Shown here piece by piece: positions 57,148 through 64,000 of a stretch of DNA of 64,000 bases. The translations under genes were made by a program, and so were the position numbers. Position 1 is the first letter of the stretch. Every line of letters starts with the position of its first letter. The notes below the pieces were generated by a model. The model did not search any database and had not been told where the DNA came from. It worked only from the letters and a program-made list of their open reading frames with translations. The stretch comes from Cryobacterium sp. (GTDB taxonomy: Bacteria > Actinomycetota > Actinomycetes > Actinomycetales > Microbacteriaceae), in assembly GCA_019638935.1 (NCBI GenBank), contig JAHBSW010000003.1:37529-101528 (forward strand), read 5' to 3'.

Positions 57148-57639
57148 CTAGAACCAGTCGGACTCTCGGATCGCCCGCATTGCTTCGCGCTTCGTCTCGG
57201 GCTCGAGGCCTTCGATGTAGAGCTTGCCGTCGAGGTGATCGACCTCGTGCTGGAGCGCCTGCGCGAAGATGCCCTCGCCGCTCAACTCGACCTCACTGCC
57301 GTCGACGTCGACGCCCTTGACCCGCGCGAACGGGTAGCGCATCCGCGGAAAGTAGAAGCCGGGCACCGAGAGACAGCCCTCGTCGACGAGTCGCGGCTCC
57401 CCCGAGACCTCGACGAGCTCCGGATTGAGGATGCAGCCGAGTTGACCGTCGACGAAGTAGCTGAACGCGCGCACACCGACGCCGATCTGCGGGGCAGCGA
57501 CGCCCGCTCGGCCCGGCAGCTGCACGGTGTCGACGAGGTCTTCCACGAGTCGCGCGGTCGACTCGGCACCCAGCACGACAGGATCGCAGACGGTGCGAAG
57601 AACCGGGTCGCCGAAGACCCGGATGTCACGGACCGCCAT
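57148..57639 (-). CDS. def: Peptide deformylase
   Basis: The 163-residue metalloenzyme removes the formyl group from nascent proteins. All three motifs are present: GRAGVAAPQIGV (motif 1), DEGCLSVPG with the metal-binding cysteine (motif 2) and LQHEVDHLDG with the two histidines and catalytic glutamate (motif 3). The length is normal. It starts 3 bp after the stop of the MinD-like ATPase gene, so the two are co-transcribed. Confidence 0.96.
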   Translation of the reverse strand: MAVRDIRVFGDPVLRTVCDPVVLGAESTARLVEDLVDTVQLPGRAGVAAPQIGVGVRAFSYFVDGQLGCILNPELVEVSGEPRLVDEGCLSVPGFYFPRMRYPFARVKGVDVDGSEVELSGEGIFAQALQHEVDHLDGKLYIEGLEPETKREAMRAIRESDWF

Positions 57640-57642
57640 CTC

Positions 57643-59055
57643 CTATGCGTCTCTGCGCGTGGGCAGGCCGTCGACCACGGTCGCCGCGAGCAGGCGCGCG
57701 GATAGTCGCGTATACGGCGCGAGGTCCTTGAAGCTGATCGCCGAGCCGGCCGCGAGCAGCGGATCGTACGGAATACGGATCACCTCGCGAACCCGCGAGC
57801 GGAAGTGCGACTCGATCTCCTCGAGCTTGACGTGGTTGGTGCCCTGTGTCGCGGTGTTGAGCGCCACGACCGAGCCGCGAACGAGCTCACCGTAGCCGTT
57901 CGCCTCGAGCCACGTGAGGGTCTCGGATGCGAGGCGAGCTTCATCGACGCTGCCGCCCGAGACGATGACGAAGGTGTCCGCGCGCTGCAGTGTCGCGCGC
58001 ATGACGGAGTGGACGATACCCGTTCCGCAGTCCGTGAGCACGATCGAGTAGTAGCGAGCCGCAAGATCGGCGACCACGTTGTAGTCGTCCTCATCGAACG
58101 CCTCCGACAGCAGAGGGTCGGTGTCAGAGGCGAGGATGTCGAGGCGAGTCTCGTCGCGGGAGATGAGGCTCGTGAAGTCGTTGAAACTCGAGAGCGACGC
58201 CGCCTTGTTGACCACGTCGCGCACGGTGCCGCGCGTCTGCTTGTTGATGCGCTCGGAGAGCGTTCCGCGGTCGGGGTTCGCGTCGATCGCGATGACGCGA
58301 TCCTCGCGAACATCGGCCATCGCCATTCCCAGCAGCGTCGTCACGGTGGTCTTGCCCACACCGCCCTTGCGCGTGAGCACGGGGATGAATCGGGCACCGC
58401 CGTCGAACTTCTTGGCGATGCGCGCCTCGAGAGCCTTGCGCTCTCGCACGCGCGGGGAATCGCCGATGTTGATGAGGTGACCGCTGATCGCGTAGAGGAA
58501 CTCGGGCCACGCACCTTCGGGTTGCGCCGGCTTGCGCAGTCGCTCGTCGACCAGCCGGTCTGCTGTGAGCATCGCGGACGTCTCGGGTGTCGTCGACACC
58601 TCCCCGTTGAGACGAGCGCGGCGGCTCATACCGGCATCCGCGGTTCGAATCGGCGCCGCCGGCGCGGCCACGTCGAGCGGTGCGATGACAGGAATCGGCG
58701 CAGAAACCAGGCGTTCTATGACGAGCGAGGAGGCATCGAGGTTGACGACGGTGGTGTTCGACGCCTCCCCCGGCATGCGACTCGGGTCGGCGAGCACCGT
58801 CGTGTCGATTGCCAGCGCGAGCTCTTCGGTGGGAGTCGCGTGAACCTGCTCGGGAAGATCGACGGACATCGAGACGCGTTCCTCGGTGTCGGCTGTTGGC
58901 TCGGCGTCGGCACCTGGCGCGGGGTCGGAAGCATCCGCGATGATCGTCTCGGCGGCGTCACCGACCGCAGGCGTCTCGACGGCAGCCTTCGACGCTCTGG
59001 CCGACTTCTTCGCGGCGCGCGCGGTCGCGGGCTTATTCGTCGTGCTTCTTGCCAC
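57643..59055 (-). CDS. MinD/ParA-type ATPase with long Ala-rich N-terminus
   Basis: The 470-residue protein has a disordered Ala/Thr/Pro-rich N-terminal half (about 1-180) and a C-terminal SIMIBI ATPase domain. The deviant Walker A is K230-GGVGKTT at 230-237, followed by VIAIDANPDRGTL and IVLTDCGTGIVHSV (Walker B region). The segment WPEFLYAISGHLINIGDSP before it recalls EspI-like ATPases of type VII secretion and actinobacterial MinD homologues. No secretion genes are in the window. It is upstream of def and 62 bp downstream of pyruvate carboxylase. The cellular role is unknown. Confidence 0.8.
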   Translation of the reverse strand: MARSTTNKPATARAAKKSARASKAAVETPAVGDAAETIIADASDPAPGADAEPTADTEERVSMSVDLPEQVHATPTEELALAIDTTVLADPSRMPGEASNTTVVNLDASSLVIERLVSAPIPVIAPLDVAAPAAPIRTADAGMSRRARLNGEVSTTPETSAMLTADRLVDERLRKPAQPEGAWPEFLYAISGHLINIGDSPRVRERKALEARIAKKFDGGARFIPVLTRKGGVGKTTVTTLLGMAMADVREDRVIAIDANPDRGTLSERINKQTRGTVRDVVNKAASLSSFNDFTSLISRDETRLDILASDTDPLLSEAFDEDDYNVVADLAARYYSIVLTDCGTGIVHSVMRATLQRADTFVIVSGGSVDEARLASETLTWLEANGYGELVRGSVVALNTATQGTNHVKLEEIESHFRSRVREVIRIPYDPLLAAGSAISFKDLAPYTRLSARLLAATVVDGLPTRRDA

Positions 59056-59117
59056 CGGTACGCCCTTCTCGATTCACCGAACCCCCAAGTTTAGCGCTCC
59101 CGAATGAATGCCCTGAC

Positions 59118-62100
59118 TCAGGCTGACCCCACCACGACGATGAGGTCGCCCGCCTCCACCTGCTGAGTAGGCTGAATGGCCCGGCGCTGCACGACCCCCG
59201 CGACGGGCGTGGTGATCGCCGCCTCCATCTTCATCGCTTCGATGGTCGCGATCGTGTCGCCCGCCGTCACCTGAGCGCCCTCCTCGACCGCGAGGCTCAC
59301 AACCCCCGAGAAGGGTGCTGCGATCTCTCCCGCGACCGAGGGATCGGCCTTCTGCACGGTCACGGTCGAGACGGCGATCGTGCGGTCGCGCACGTACACC
59401 GGCCTCATCTGACCGTTGATGAGCGTCATGACGGTGCGCATTCCCCGGTCGTCGGCCTCGCCGATGGCCTCGAGGCCCAGGAGCAGGTTCACTCCGCTGC
59501 TGATCTCGACACTCGTCTCGGTGCCCTGGGTGAGGCCGTAGAGGTAGTCGCGGGTGCTGATGACCGAGACGTCCCCGTACTGATCGCGAACGTCCTCGAA
59601 TATCTTCGTCGGACCGGGAAAGAGCAGACGATTGAGCGTCTTGCGCCGCGTGGCCGAGTCGGAATCGAGCGCGGCCTCATCCTCGTCCGACAGCGGCGTG
59701 ACCGAGACATCGACCGTGCGGCCCTTCAGCACCGCGCTGCGGAACGGCTCCGGCCATCCGCCGGGCGGGTCGCCGAGCTCGCCCGCCATGAACGAGATGA
59801 CCGAGTCGGGGATGTCGAAGCGCTCGGGGTGCTGCTCGAACTCCTTCGGGTCGGCGTCGGCCGCCACAAGCGCGAGAGCCAGGTCGCCGACCACCTTCGA
59901 TGACGGCGTAACCTTGGGCAGGCGCCCGAGAATGCGGTCGGCCGCGGCGTAGAGCTCCTCGATCTTCTCGAAGCGGTCGGCGAGCCCGAGTGCGACCGCC
60001 TGGGTGCGCAGGTTCGACAATTGACCGCCCGGAATCTCGTGGTGGTAGACACGGCCGGTGGGCCCGGGCAGTCCTGCCTCGAACGGGCGGTAGAGGTGAC
60101 GCACGGCCTCCCAGTAGGGCTCCAGATCGCTCACAGCATCGAGCGACAGGCCCGTGTCGCGCTCGGTGTGAGCGAGGGCGGCGACGAGGGCGGATGCCGA
60201 GGGCTGACTGGTCGTGCCGGCCATCGGCGCGCTCGCGACATCCACCGCATCGGCGCCGGCGCGACTAGCGGCCAGGAGCGTCGCCAGCTGGCCGCCAGCG
60301 GTGTCGTGCGTGTGCACGTGGACCGGAAGGTCGAAGCGCTCCCTCAGTGCGCCTACGAGCTTCTCCGCGGCCCCCGCGCGCAGGAGTCCCGCCATGTCCT
60401 TGACTGCGAGGATGTGAGCGCCCGACTCGACGATGCGCTCGGCGAGCGAGAGGTAATAGTCGAGCGTGTAGAGGTCCTCTGCGGGATCGAGCAGGTCGCC
60501 CGTGTAGCACAGCGCGACCTCGGCGACCGCGGTGCCCGACTCGAGCACGGAGTCGATCGCGGGGCGCATCTGCTCGACGTCATTGAGAGCGTCGAAGATG
60601 CGGAAGATGTCGACACCGGAGTCGACGGCCTCACGGACGAAGGAACTCGTGACCTTGGTCGGGTACGGCGTATATCCGACGGTGTTGCGGCCGCGAAGCA
60701 GCATCTGAATCGCGATATTGGGCAGGGTCTCGCGCAGCGCGGAGAGTCTCGCCCAGGGGTCCTCACCGAGGAACCGAAGTGCGACATCGTAGGTCGCCCC
60801 GCCCCACGCCTCGACCGAGAGCAGCTCCGGGGTGAGGCGCGCGAGGTACGGTGCGACCTCGACCAGGTCCTTCGTGCGCACCCGCGTCGCGAGCAGCGAC
60901 TGGTGGGCATCGCGCAGGGTCGTGTCGGTGACCGCGAGAGCGGTCTGAGCACGAAGGGCCTTCGCGAAGGCGTCGGGACCGAGCTCGAGCAGTCGCTGTC
61001 GCGAGCCCGCAGGCGCCGGTGTGGCGAGGTCGACATCCGGAAGCTTGCTCGCCGGGTCGACGAGGCCCTCGCCGTCGCCGTGAGGCCGGTTGACGGTGAC
61101 GTCGGCGAGCCAATTGAGAATCTTGGTGCCGCGGTCCTTCGAACGGCGAGCGGTGAGCAGTTCCGGGCGCTCGTCGATGAACGACGTGCTGAGGTCACCC
61201 GCCACGAAGGCCGGGTCGTCGATGACAGCCTGAAGGAACGGGATGTTCGTCGCGACGCCACGGATGCGGAACTCGGCGAGTCCGCGCCGTGCGCGTGCCA
61301 CCGCGGCCTCGAAGTTCGGGCCGCGCGTCGTCATCTTGACGAGCATCGAATCGAAGTGGGGGCTGATGCTCGTGCCCGGATGAATCGTTCCCCCGTCGAG
61401 CCTGATGCCGCCGCCACCGGGTGAACGATAGGTCGTGATCGTTCCCGTGTCGGGGCGGAACTCCTGGGTGGGATCCTCGGTCGTGATGCGGCACTGCAGC
61501 GCCGCGCCGCGCACGTAGATGCGATCCTGGGTGAGTCCGAGCTCGGCGAGCGTCGCACCGGAGGCGATGCGCATCTGCGCCTGCACGAGGTCGACATCGG
61601 TCACCTCCTCGGTCACCGTGTGCTCCACCTGGATGCGGGGGTTCATCTCGATGAAGACGTGCTGCCCCGCACGGTCGCCGACGGTGTCGACGAGAAACTC
61701 GACCGTGCCCGCGTTGACGTAGCCGATCTGCTTGGCGAAGGCGATGGCATCGCGGTGAAGCGCTTCACGGATGCCGTCGTCGAGCAGCGGCGCGGGTGCG
61801 ATCTCGATGACCTTCTGGTTGCGCCGCTGAACCGAGCAGTCGCGCTCGAAGAGGTGCACGGTCTCCCCCGTGCGATCGGCGAGGATCTGCACCTCGATAT
61901 GACGCGGGCGCAGCACCGCCTGCTCGACGAACATGCGGGGGTCGCCGAAGGCGCTCTCCGCCTCGCGCATGGCCGCTTCGAGTGCGGAGCGAATCTCGTC
62001 GCGAGAGTTCACGCGACGCATCCCTCGCCCGCCGCCGCCGGCGACGGCCTTGACGAAGACGGGGTAACCGATCTCGTCGGCGCCCGCGATGAGTTCGTCG

Positions 62101-62522
62101 AGATCCTCGGATGCGGGGGTCGACTTCAGCACGGGAACGCCCGCTGCGATCGCATGCGTCTTCGCGGCGACCTTGTCGCCCGCCATCTCGAGAACCTCGT
62201 GACCGGGTCCGATGAACGTGATCCCCGCGGCCTCGGCGGCACGCGCGAGGTCGGGGTTCTCGGAAAGGAACCCGTAGCCGGGGTAGATCGCGTCGGCACC
62301 GCTGTCCTGAGCGACGCGGATGATCTCCTCCACCGTGAGGTAAGCGCGGACGGGATGACCCTCCTCGCCGATCTGGTAGGCCTCGTCGGCCTTCAACCGG
62401 TGCAGCGAATTGCGATCTTCCCAGGGAAACACCGCCACGGTTCTCGCCCCCACCTCGAACGCGGCACGAAACGCGCGGATGGCGATCTCTCCCCGGTTGG
62501 CGACCAGAATCTTGCTGAACAT
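59118..62522 (-). CDS. pyc: Pyruvate carboxylase
   Basis: A 1134-residue biotin enzyme that carboxylates pyruvate to oxaloacetate. The biotin carboxylase domain (1 to about 460) has KILVANRGEIAIRAFRA, GGGGRGMRRV and EMNPRIQVEHTVTEEVT. The carboxyltransferase barrel (about 530-800) has TTLRDAHQSLLATRVR and the carbamylated-lysine motif AVKDMAGLLR. An allosteric domain and a C-terminal biotinyl domain (EAMKMEA, biotin lysine K1098) follow. The ATG at 62522 has GAGGGGAAC upstream; the frame extends further but without homology. It is divergent from parA. Confidence 0.97.
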   Translation of the reverse strand: MFSKILVANRGEIAIRAFRAAFEVGARTVAVFPWEDRNSLHRLKADEAYQIGEEGHPVRAYLTVEEIIRVAQDSGADAIYPGYGFLSENPDLARAAEAAGITFIGPGHEVLEMAGDKVAAKTHAIAAGVPVLKSTPASEDLDELIAGADEIGYPVFVKAVAGGGGRGMRRVNSRDEIRSALEAAMREAESAFGDPRMFVEQAVLRPRHIEVQILADRTGETVHLFERDCSVQRRNQKVIEIAPAPLLDDGIREALHRDAIAFAKQIGYVNAGTVEFLVDTVGDRAGQHVFIEMNPRIQVEHTVTEEVTDVDLVQAQMRIASGATLAELGLTQDRIYVRGAALQCRITTEDPTQEFRPDTGTITTYRSPGGGGIRLDGGTIHPGTSISPHFDSMLVKMTTRGPNFEAAVARARRGLAEFRIRGVATNIPFLQAVIDDPAFVAGDLSTSFIDERPELLTARRSKDRGTKILNWLADVTVNRPHGDGEGLVDPASKLPDVDLATPAPAGSRQRLLELGPDAFAKALRAQTALAVTDTTLRDAHQSLLATRVRTKDLVEVAPYLARLTPELLSVEAWGGATYDVALRFLGEDPWARLSALRETLPNIAIQMLLRGRNTVGYTPYPTKVTSSFVREAVDSGVDIFRIFDALNDVEQMRPAIDSVLESGTAVAEVALCYTGDLLDPAEDLYTLDYYLSLAERIVESGAHILAVKDMAGLLRAGAAEKLVGALRERFDLPVHVHTHDTAGGQLATLLAASRAGADAVDVASAPMAGTTSQPSASALVAALAHTERDTGLSLDAVSDLEPYWEAVRHLYRPFEAGLPGPTGRVYHHEIPGGQLSNLRTQAVALGLADRFEKIEELYAAADRILGRLPKVTPSSKVVGDLALALVAADADPKEFEQHPERFDIPDSVISFMAGELGDPPGGWPEPFRSAVLKGRTVDVSVTPLSDEDEAALDSDSATRRKTLNRLLFPGPTKIFEDVRDQYGDVSVISTRDYLYGLTQGTETSVEISSGVNLLLGLEAIGEADDRGMRTVMTLINGQMRPVYVRDRTIAVSTVTVQKADPSVAGEIAAPFSGVVSLAVEEGAQVTAGDTIATIEAMKMEAAITTPVAGVVQRRAIQPTQQVEAGDLIVVVGSA

Positions 62523-62645
62523 CCGTGTTCCCCTCAGGCTCCCGCGCGATTCCCTGCACTGCGCGGCGTGAATATGCGGCCAAAATCGGACCAAGCCGAC
62601 GTCGGTAGGCGTGCTCCAAGACTATTGAAGGTATCGTCTTTACTC

Positions 62646-63443
62646 GTGCACGTACTCAGCGTCAGTTCCCTCAAAGGTGGAGTGGGCAAGACCACCGTGA
62701 CGCTCGGCCTAACATCAGCAGCGTTCGCTCGAGGGTTGAGCACGCTCGTCGTCGATATCGACCCGCAGTCCGATGTCTCTACCGGCCTCGATGTCTCGGT
62801 CGAGGGCAAGCTCAACATCGCCGATGTTCTCGCCTCTCCCAAGGAGAAGGTGGTGCGCAGCGCGATCGCCCCCAGTGGCTGGACTCGTGGGCGACCCGGC
62901 AAGATCGACGTGCTCATCGGAAGCCCCTCTGCCATCAACTTCGACGGGCCGCACCCCAGCATCCGTGACATCTGGAAGCTCGAGGAGGCACTCGCCCACG
63001 TCGAGTCGGAATACGACCTCGTGCTCGTCGACTGCGCCCCCTCGCTCAACGCCCTGACCCGCACGGCGTGGGCAGCGAGTGATCGCGTCACAGTCGTAAC
63101 AGAGCCAGGACTGTTCTCGGTGGCGGCAGCCGATCGCGCCCTCCGCGCCATCGAGGAGATCCGCCGTGGCCTCTCGCCGCGATTGCAGCCGCTCGGGATC
63201 ATCGTCAATCGAGTGCGCAACCAGTCACTCGAGCACCAGTTCCGCATCAAAGAGCTGCGCGACATGTTCGGCCCCCTGGTGCTGAGCCCCCAGCTTCCCG
63301 AGCGCACCTCGCTGCAGCAGGCGCAGGGCGCGGCCAAGCCCCTGCATGTCTGGCCCGGCGAGTCGGCTCAAGAGCTCGCCACCGACTTCGACGAGCTGCT
63401 CGACCGCGTCGTGCGCGCCGGCCGCATCAGCGTCGCCGAGTAG
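62646..63443 (+). CDS. ParA family chromosome-partitioning ATPase
   Basis: A 265-residue ParA/Soj-type ATPase. The deviant Walker A is SSLKGGVGKTTVTL (signature lysine K10), followed by VVDIDPQSDVSTGLDV and LVLVDCAPSLNALTRTAW, the switch II region. RVRNQSLEHQFRIKEL and LPERTSLQQAQG near the end fit the family. No parB is next to it, so it is probably not the oriC-linked partition ATPase but an orphan of the type common in actinobacteria. The GTG at 62646 is preceded by TATCGT eight bases upstream. Upstream in-frame codons lie antisense in pyc and are not used. Confidence 0.88.
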   Translation: MHVLSVSSLKGGVGKTTVTLGLTSAAFARGLSTLVVDIDPQSDVSTGLDVSVEGKLNIADVLASPKEKVVRSAIAPSGWTRGRPGKIDVLIGSPSAINFDGPHPSIRDIWKLEEALAHVESEYDLVLVDCAPSLNALTRTAWAASDRVTVVTEPGLFSVAAADRALRAIEEIRRGLSPRLQPLGIIVNRVRNQSLEHQFRIKELRDMFGPLVLSPQLPERTSLQQAQGAAKPLHVWPGESAQELATDFDELLDRVVRAGRISVAE

Positions 63444-63485
63444 CCTCCGGCCCCTCCCCCAAACCGGGGCGGTTCATCGAGCGCT

Positions 63486-63815
63486 TCATCCCGAATCACC
63501 CAGCACGAACTCAACCCACACCTTGCTGGCCCACTGGGCAACGACGCCCTCAGCGTCTTGGGGCAACTCGGTCAATCCCGGGTCGTAGATGAGGTCGAGG
63601 CGCTGCAGAACCCCATCAGAAGCTAGCTCGAAGCCATCCATTCCAATGACCGAGTGGCCGTCCTGATGAAGCGCCTCGATCACCCGGCGGGCTCCATGCT
63701 GAGCGACCAGTAGTTCGCTGGAGCCGCGCCAGACGAAGTCGGTCCCCGTGTTCAGGCAAGCCACCATTACTGCACGCTGGTCGGGCGGCAGGTTCTCCCA
63801 AGGTGCAGTGCTCAT
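63486..63815 (-). CDS. Hypothetical protein, possible orphan
   Basis: About 109 residues (start MSTAPWENLPPDQRAVM; an alternative ATG at 63836 adds seven). It shows an alpha-beta pattern with ELLVAQHGARRVIEALHQDG, VIGMDGFELASDGVLQRLDLIYDP and a C-terminal VWVEFVL, but no family I recognise. There are no membrane segments. Its base composition is lower in GC (about 60 percent by hand count in the middle) than its neighbours, and it lies between two conserved genes, so recent acquisition is possible. Its size would fit an immunity protein, but nothing else supports that. Confidence 0.55.
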   Translation of the reverse strand: MSTAPWENLPPDQRAVMVACLNTGTDFVWRGSSELLVAQHGARRVIEALHQDGHSVIGMDGFELASDGVLQRLDLIYDPGLTELPQDAEGVVAQWASKVWVEFVLGDSG

Positions 63816-63859
63816 CGCATGAACCTCGGGCATCACCGTCGCCGAGCAGTGCTGGAAGC

Positions 63860-64000
63860 TCAGGCGCTGCGCGCGGCGCGACGGGCGGCGAGCTCGTCGA
63901 CCGGCTCCGGGGCCTCGGCCGCGAAGTCGACGAGGGTCGACTCCACCTCGCGCAGCACCTTGCCCACGGCGATGCCGAAGACGCCCTGGCCGCGGCTGAG
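63860..64000 (-). CDS. Unidentified gene, 3' end only
   Basis: The reverse strand is open from the window edge to a TGA at 63860-63862. The 46 visible residues (LSRGQGVFGIAVGKVLREVE, then STLVDFAAEAPEPVDELAARR) form an amphipathic helix followed by an acidic/Ala-rich tail. Codon use is typical for the genome, so it is likely a real gene. MerR-type regulators are often found next to this parA in related genomes and could end this way, but the visible part does not allow a call. Confidence 0.6.
   Translation of the reverse strand, partial: LSRGQGVFGIAVGKVLREVESTLVDFAAEAPEPVDELAARRAARSA

Noticed and set aside
61620-62645. An upstream in-frame extension of parA
   Set aside because: It lies antisense to the pyruvate carboxylase gene; the ParA fold begins at the GTG at 62646.

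Overview
The window is chromosomal DNA from a GC-rich actinobacterium, most likely a member of the Microbacteriaceae. The evidence is the roughly two-thirds GC content, frequent GTG and TTG starts, a QcrCAB/CtaCDEF respiratory chain, an actinobacterial dcw cluster with SepF and DivIVA, a PknL/Rv2175c/class II DAHP synthase block, and a palindromic 'tctcgaaacc' repeat of a type I associate with this family. I could not fix the genus. I see no tRNA, rRNA, CRISPR array, transposase, integrase or phage gene. No stretch above 300 bases lacks a gene; the largest gaps (about 120-250 bp) are promoter regions.

Layout. (1) 1-9055 is the most variable part: a truncated GNAT acetyltransferase, two VOC proteins, a terpene-cyclase-fold protein, a divergent LysR regulator/2,2-dialkylglycine decarboxylase pair (dgdR-dgdA), an AlkX/YcaQ-type DNA glycosylase, a lactate 2-monooxygenase-like flavoenzyme and glycerol kinase. 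(2) 9084-18014 is respiration: trpD, then ctaE-qcrCAB rightward converging on ctaC-ctaD-ctaF leftward, with a palindromic repeat at the meeting point. (3) 18144-28407 is housekeeping: an A-type Fe-S carrier, an M20 dipeptidase, a DUF3043 membrane protein, pyrD, nrdR, hisD, dnaE and an RluA-type pseudouridine synthase. (4) 28413-47040 is a leftward cell division and wall cluster. In transcription order it is mraZ, rsmH, ftsL-like, ftsI, murE, murF, mraY, murD, ftsW, murG, murC, ftsQ, ftsZ, yggS, sepF, yggT, divIVA, lspA. Many genes overlap by 4 bp, and a triple MraZ operator lies upstream. (5) 47237-57639 carries a DUF3040 protein, a polyprenyl diphosphate synthase, the Rv2175c-like DNA-binding protein, a LysM wall protein, the PASTA kinase PknL, DAHP synthase, PlsC, an acyl-CoA ligase and peptide deformylase. 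(6) 57643-64000 has a MinD-type ATPase, pyruvate carboxylase, a ParA ATPase, a small orphan gene and the 3' end of an unidentified gene.

How the parts work together. The dcw cluster makes and polymerises lipid II at the FtsZ ring. PknL is a likely sensor of wall fragments and Rv2175c is its reported substrate in mycobacteria. The bc1-aa3 genes form the main aerobic chain, fed by central metabolism (pyruvate carboxylase, glycerol kinase, lactate monooxygenase). The points most worth following up are the atypical MurE substrate motif, the dgdR-dgdA pair, the structured leader of the LysM gene, the recurring leaderless '-10 then 6-8 nt then start codon' layout, and the two partitioning-type ATPases around pyruvate carboxylase. 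I found nothing here that I would call a wholly new system.
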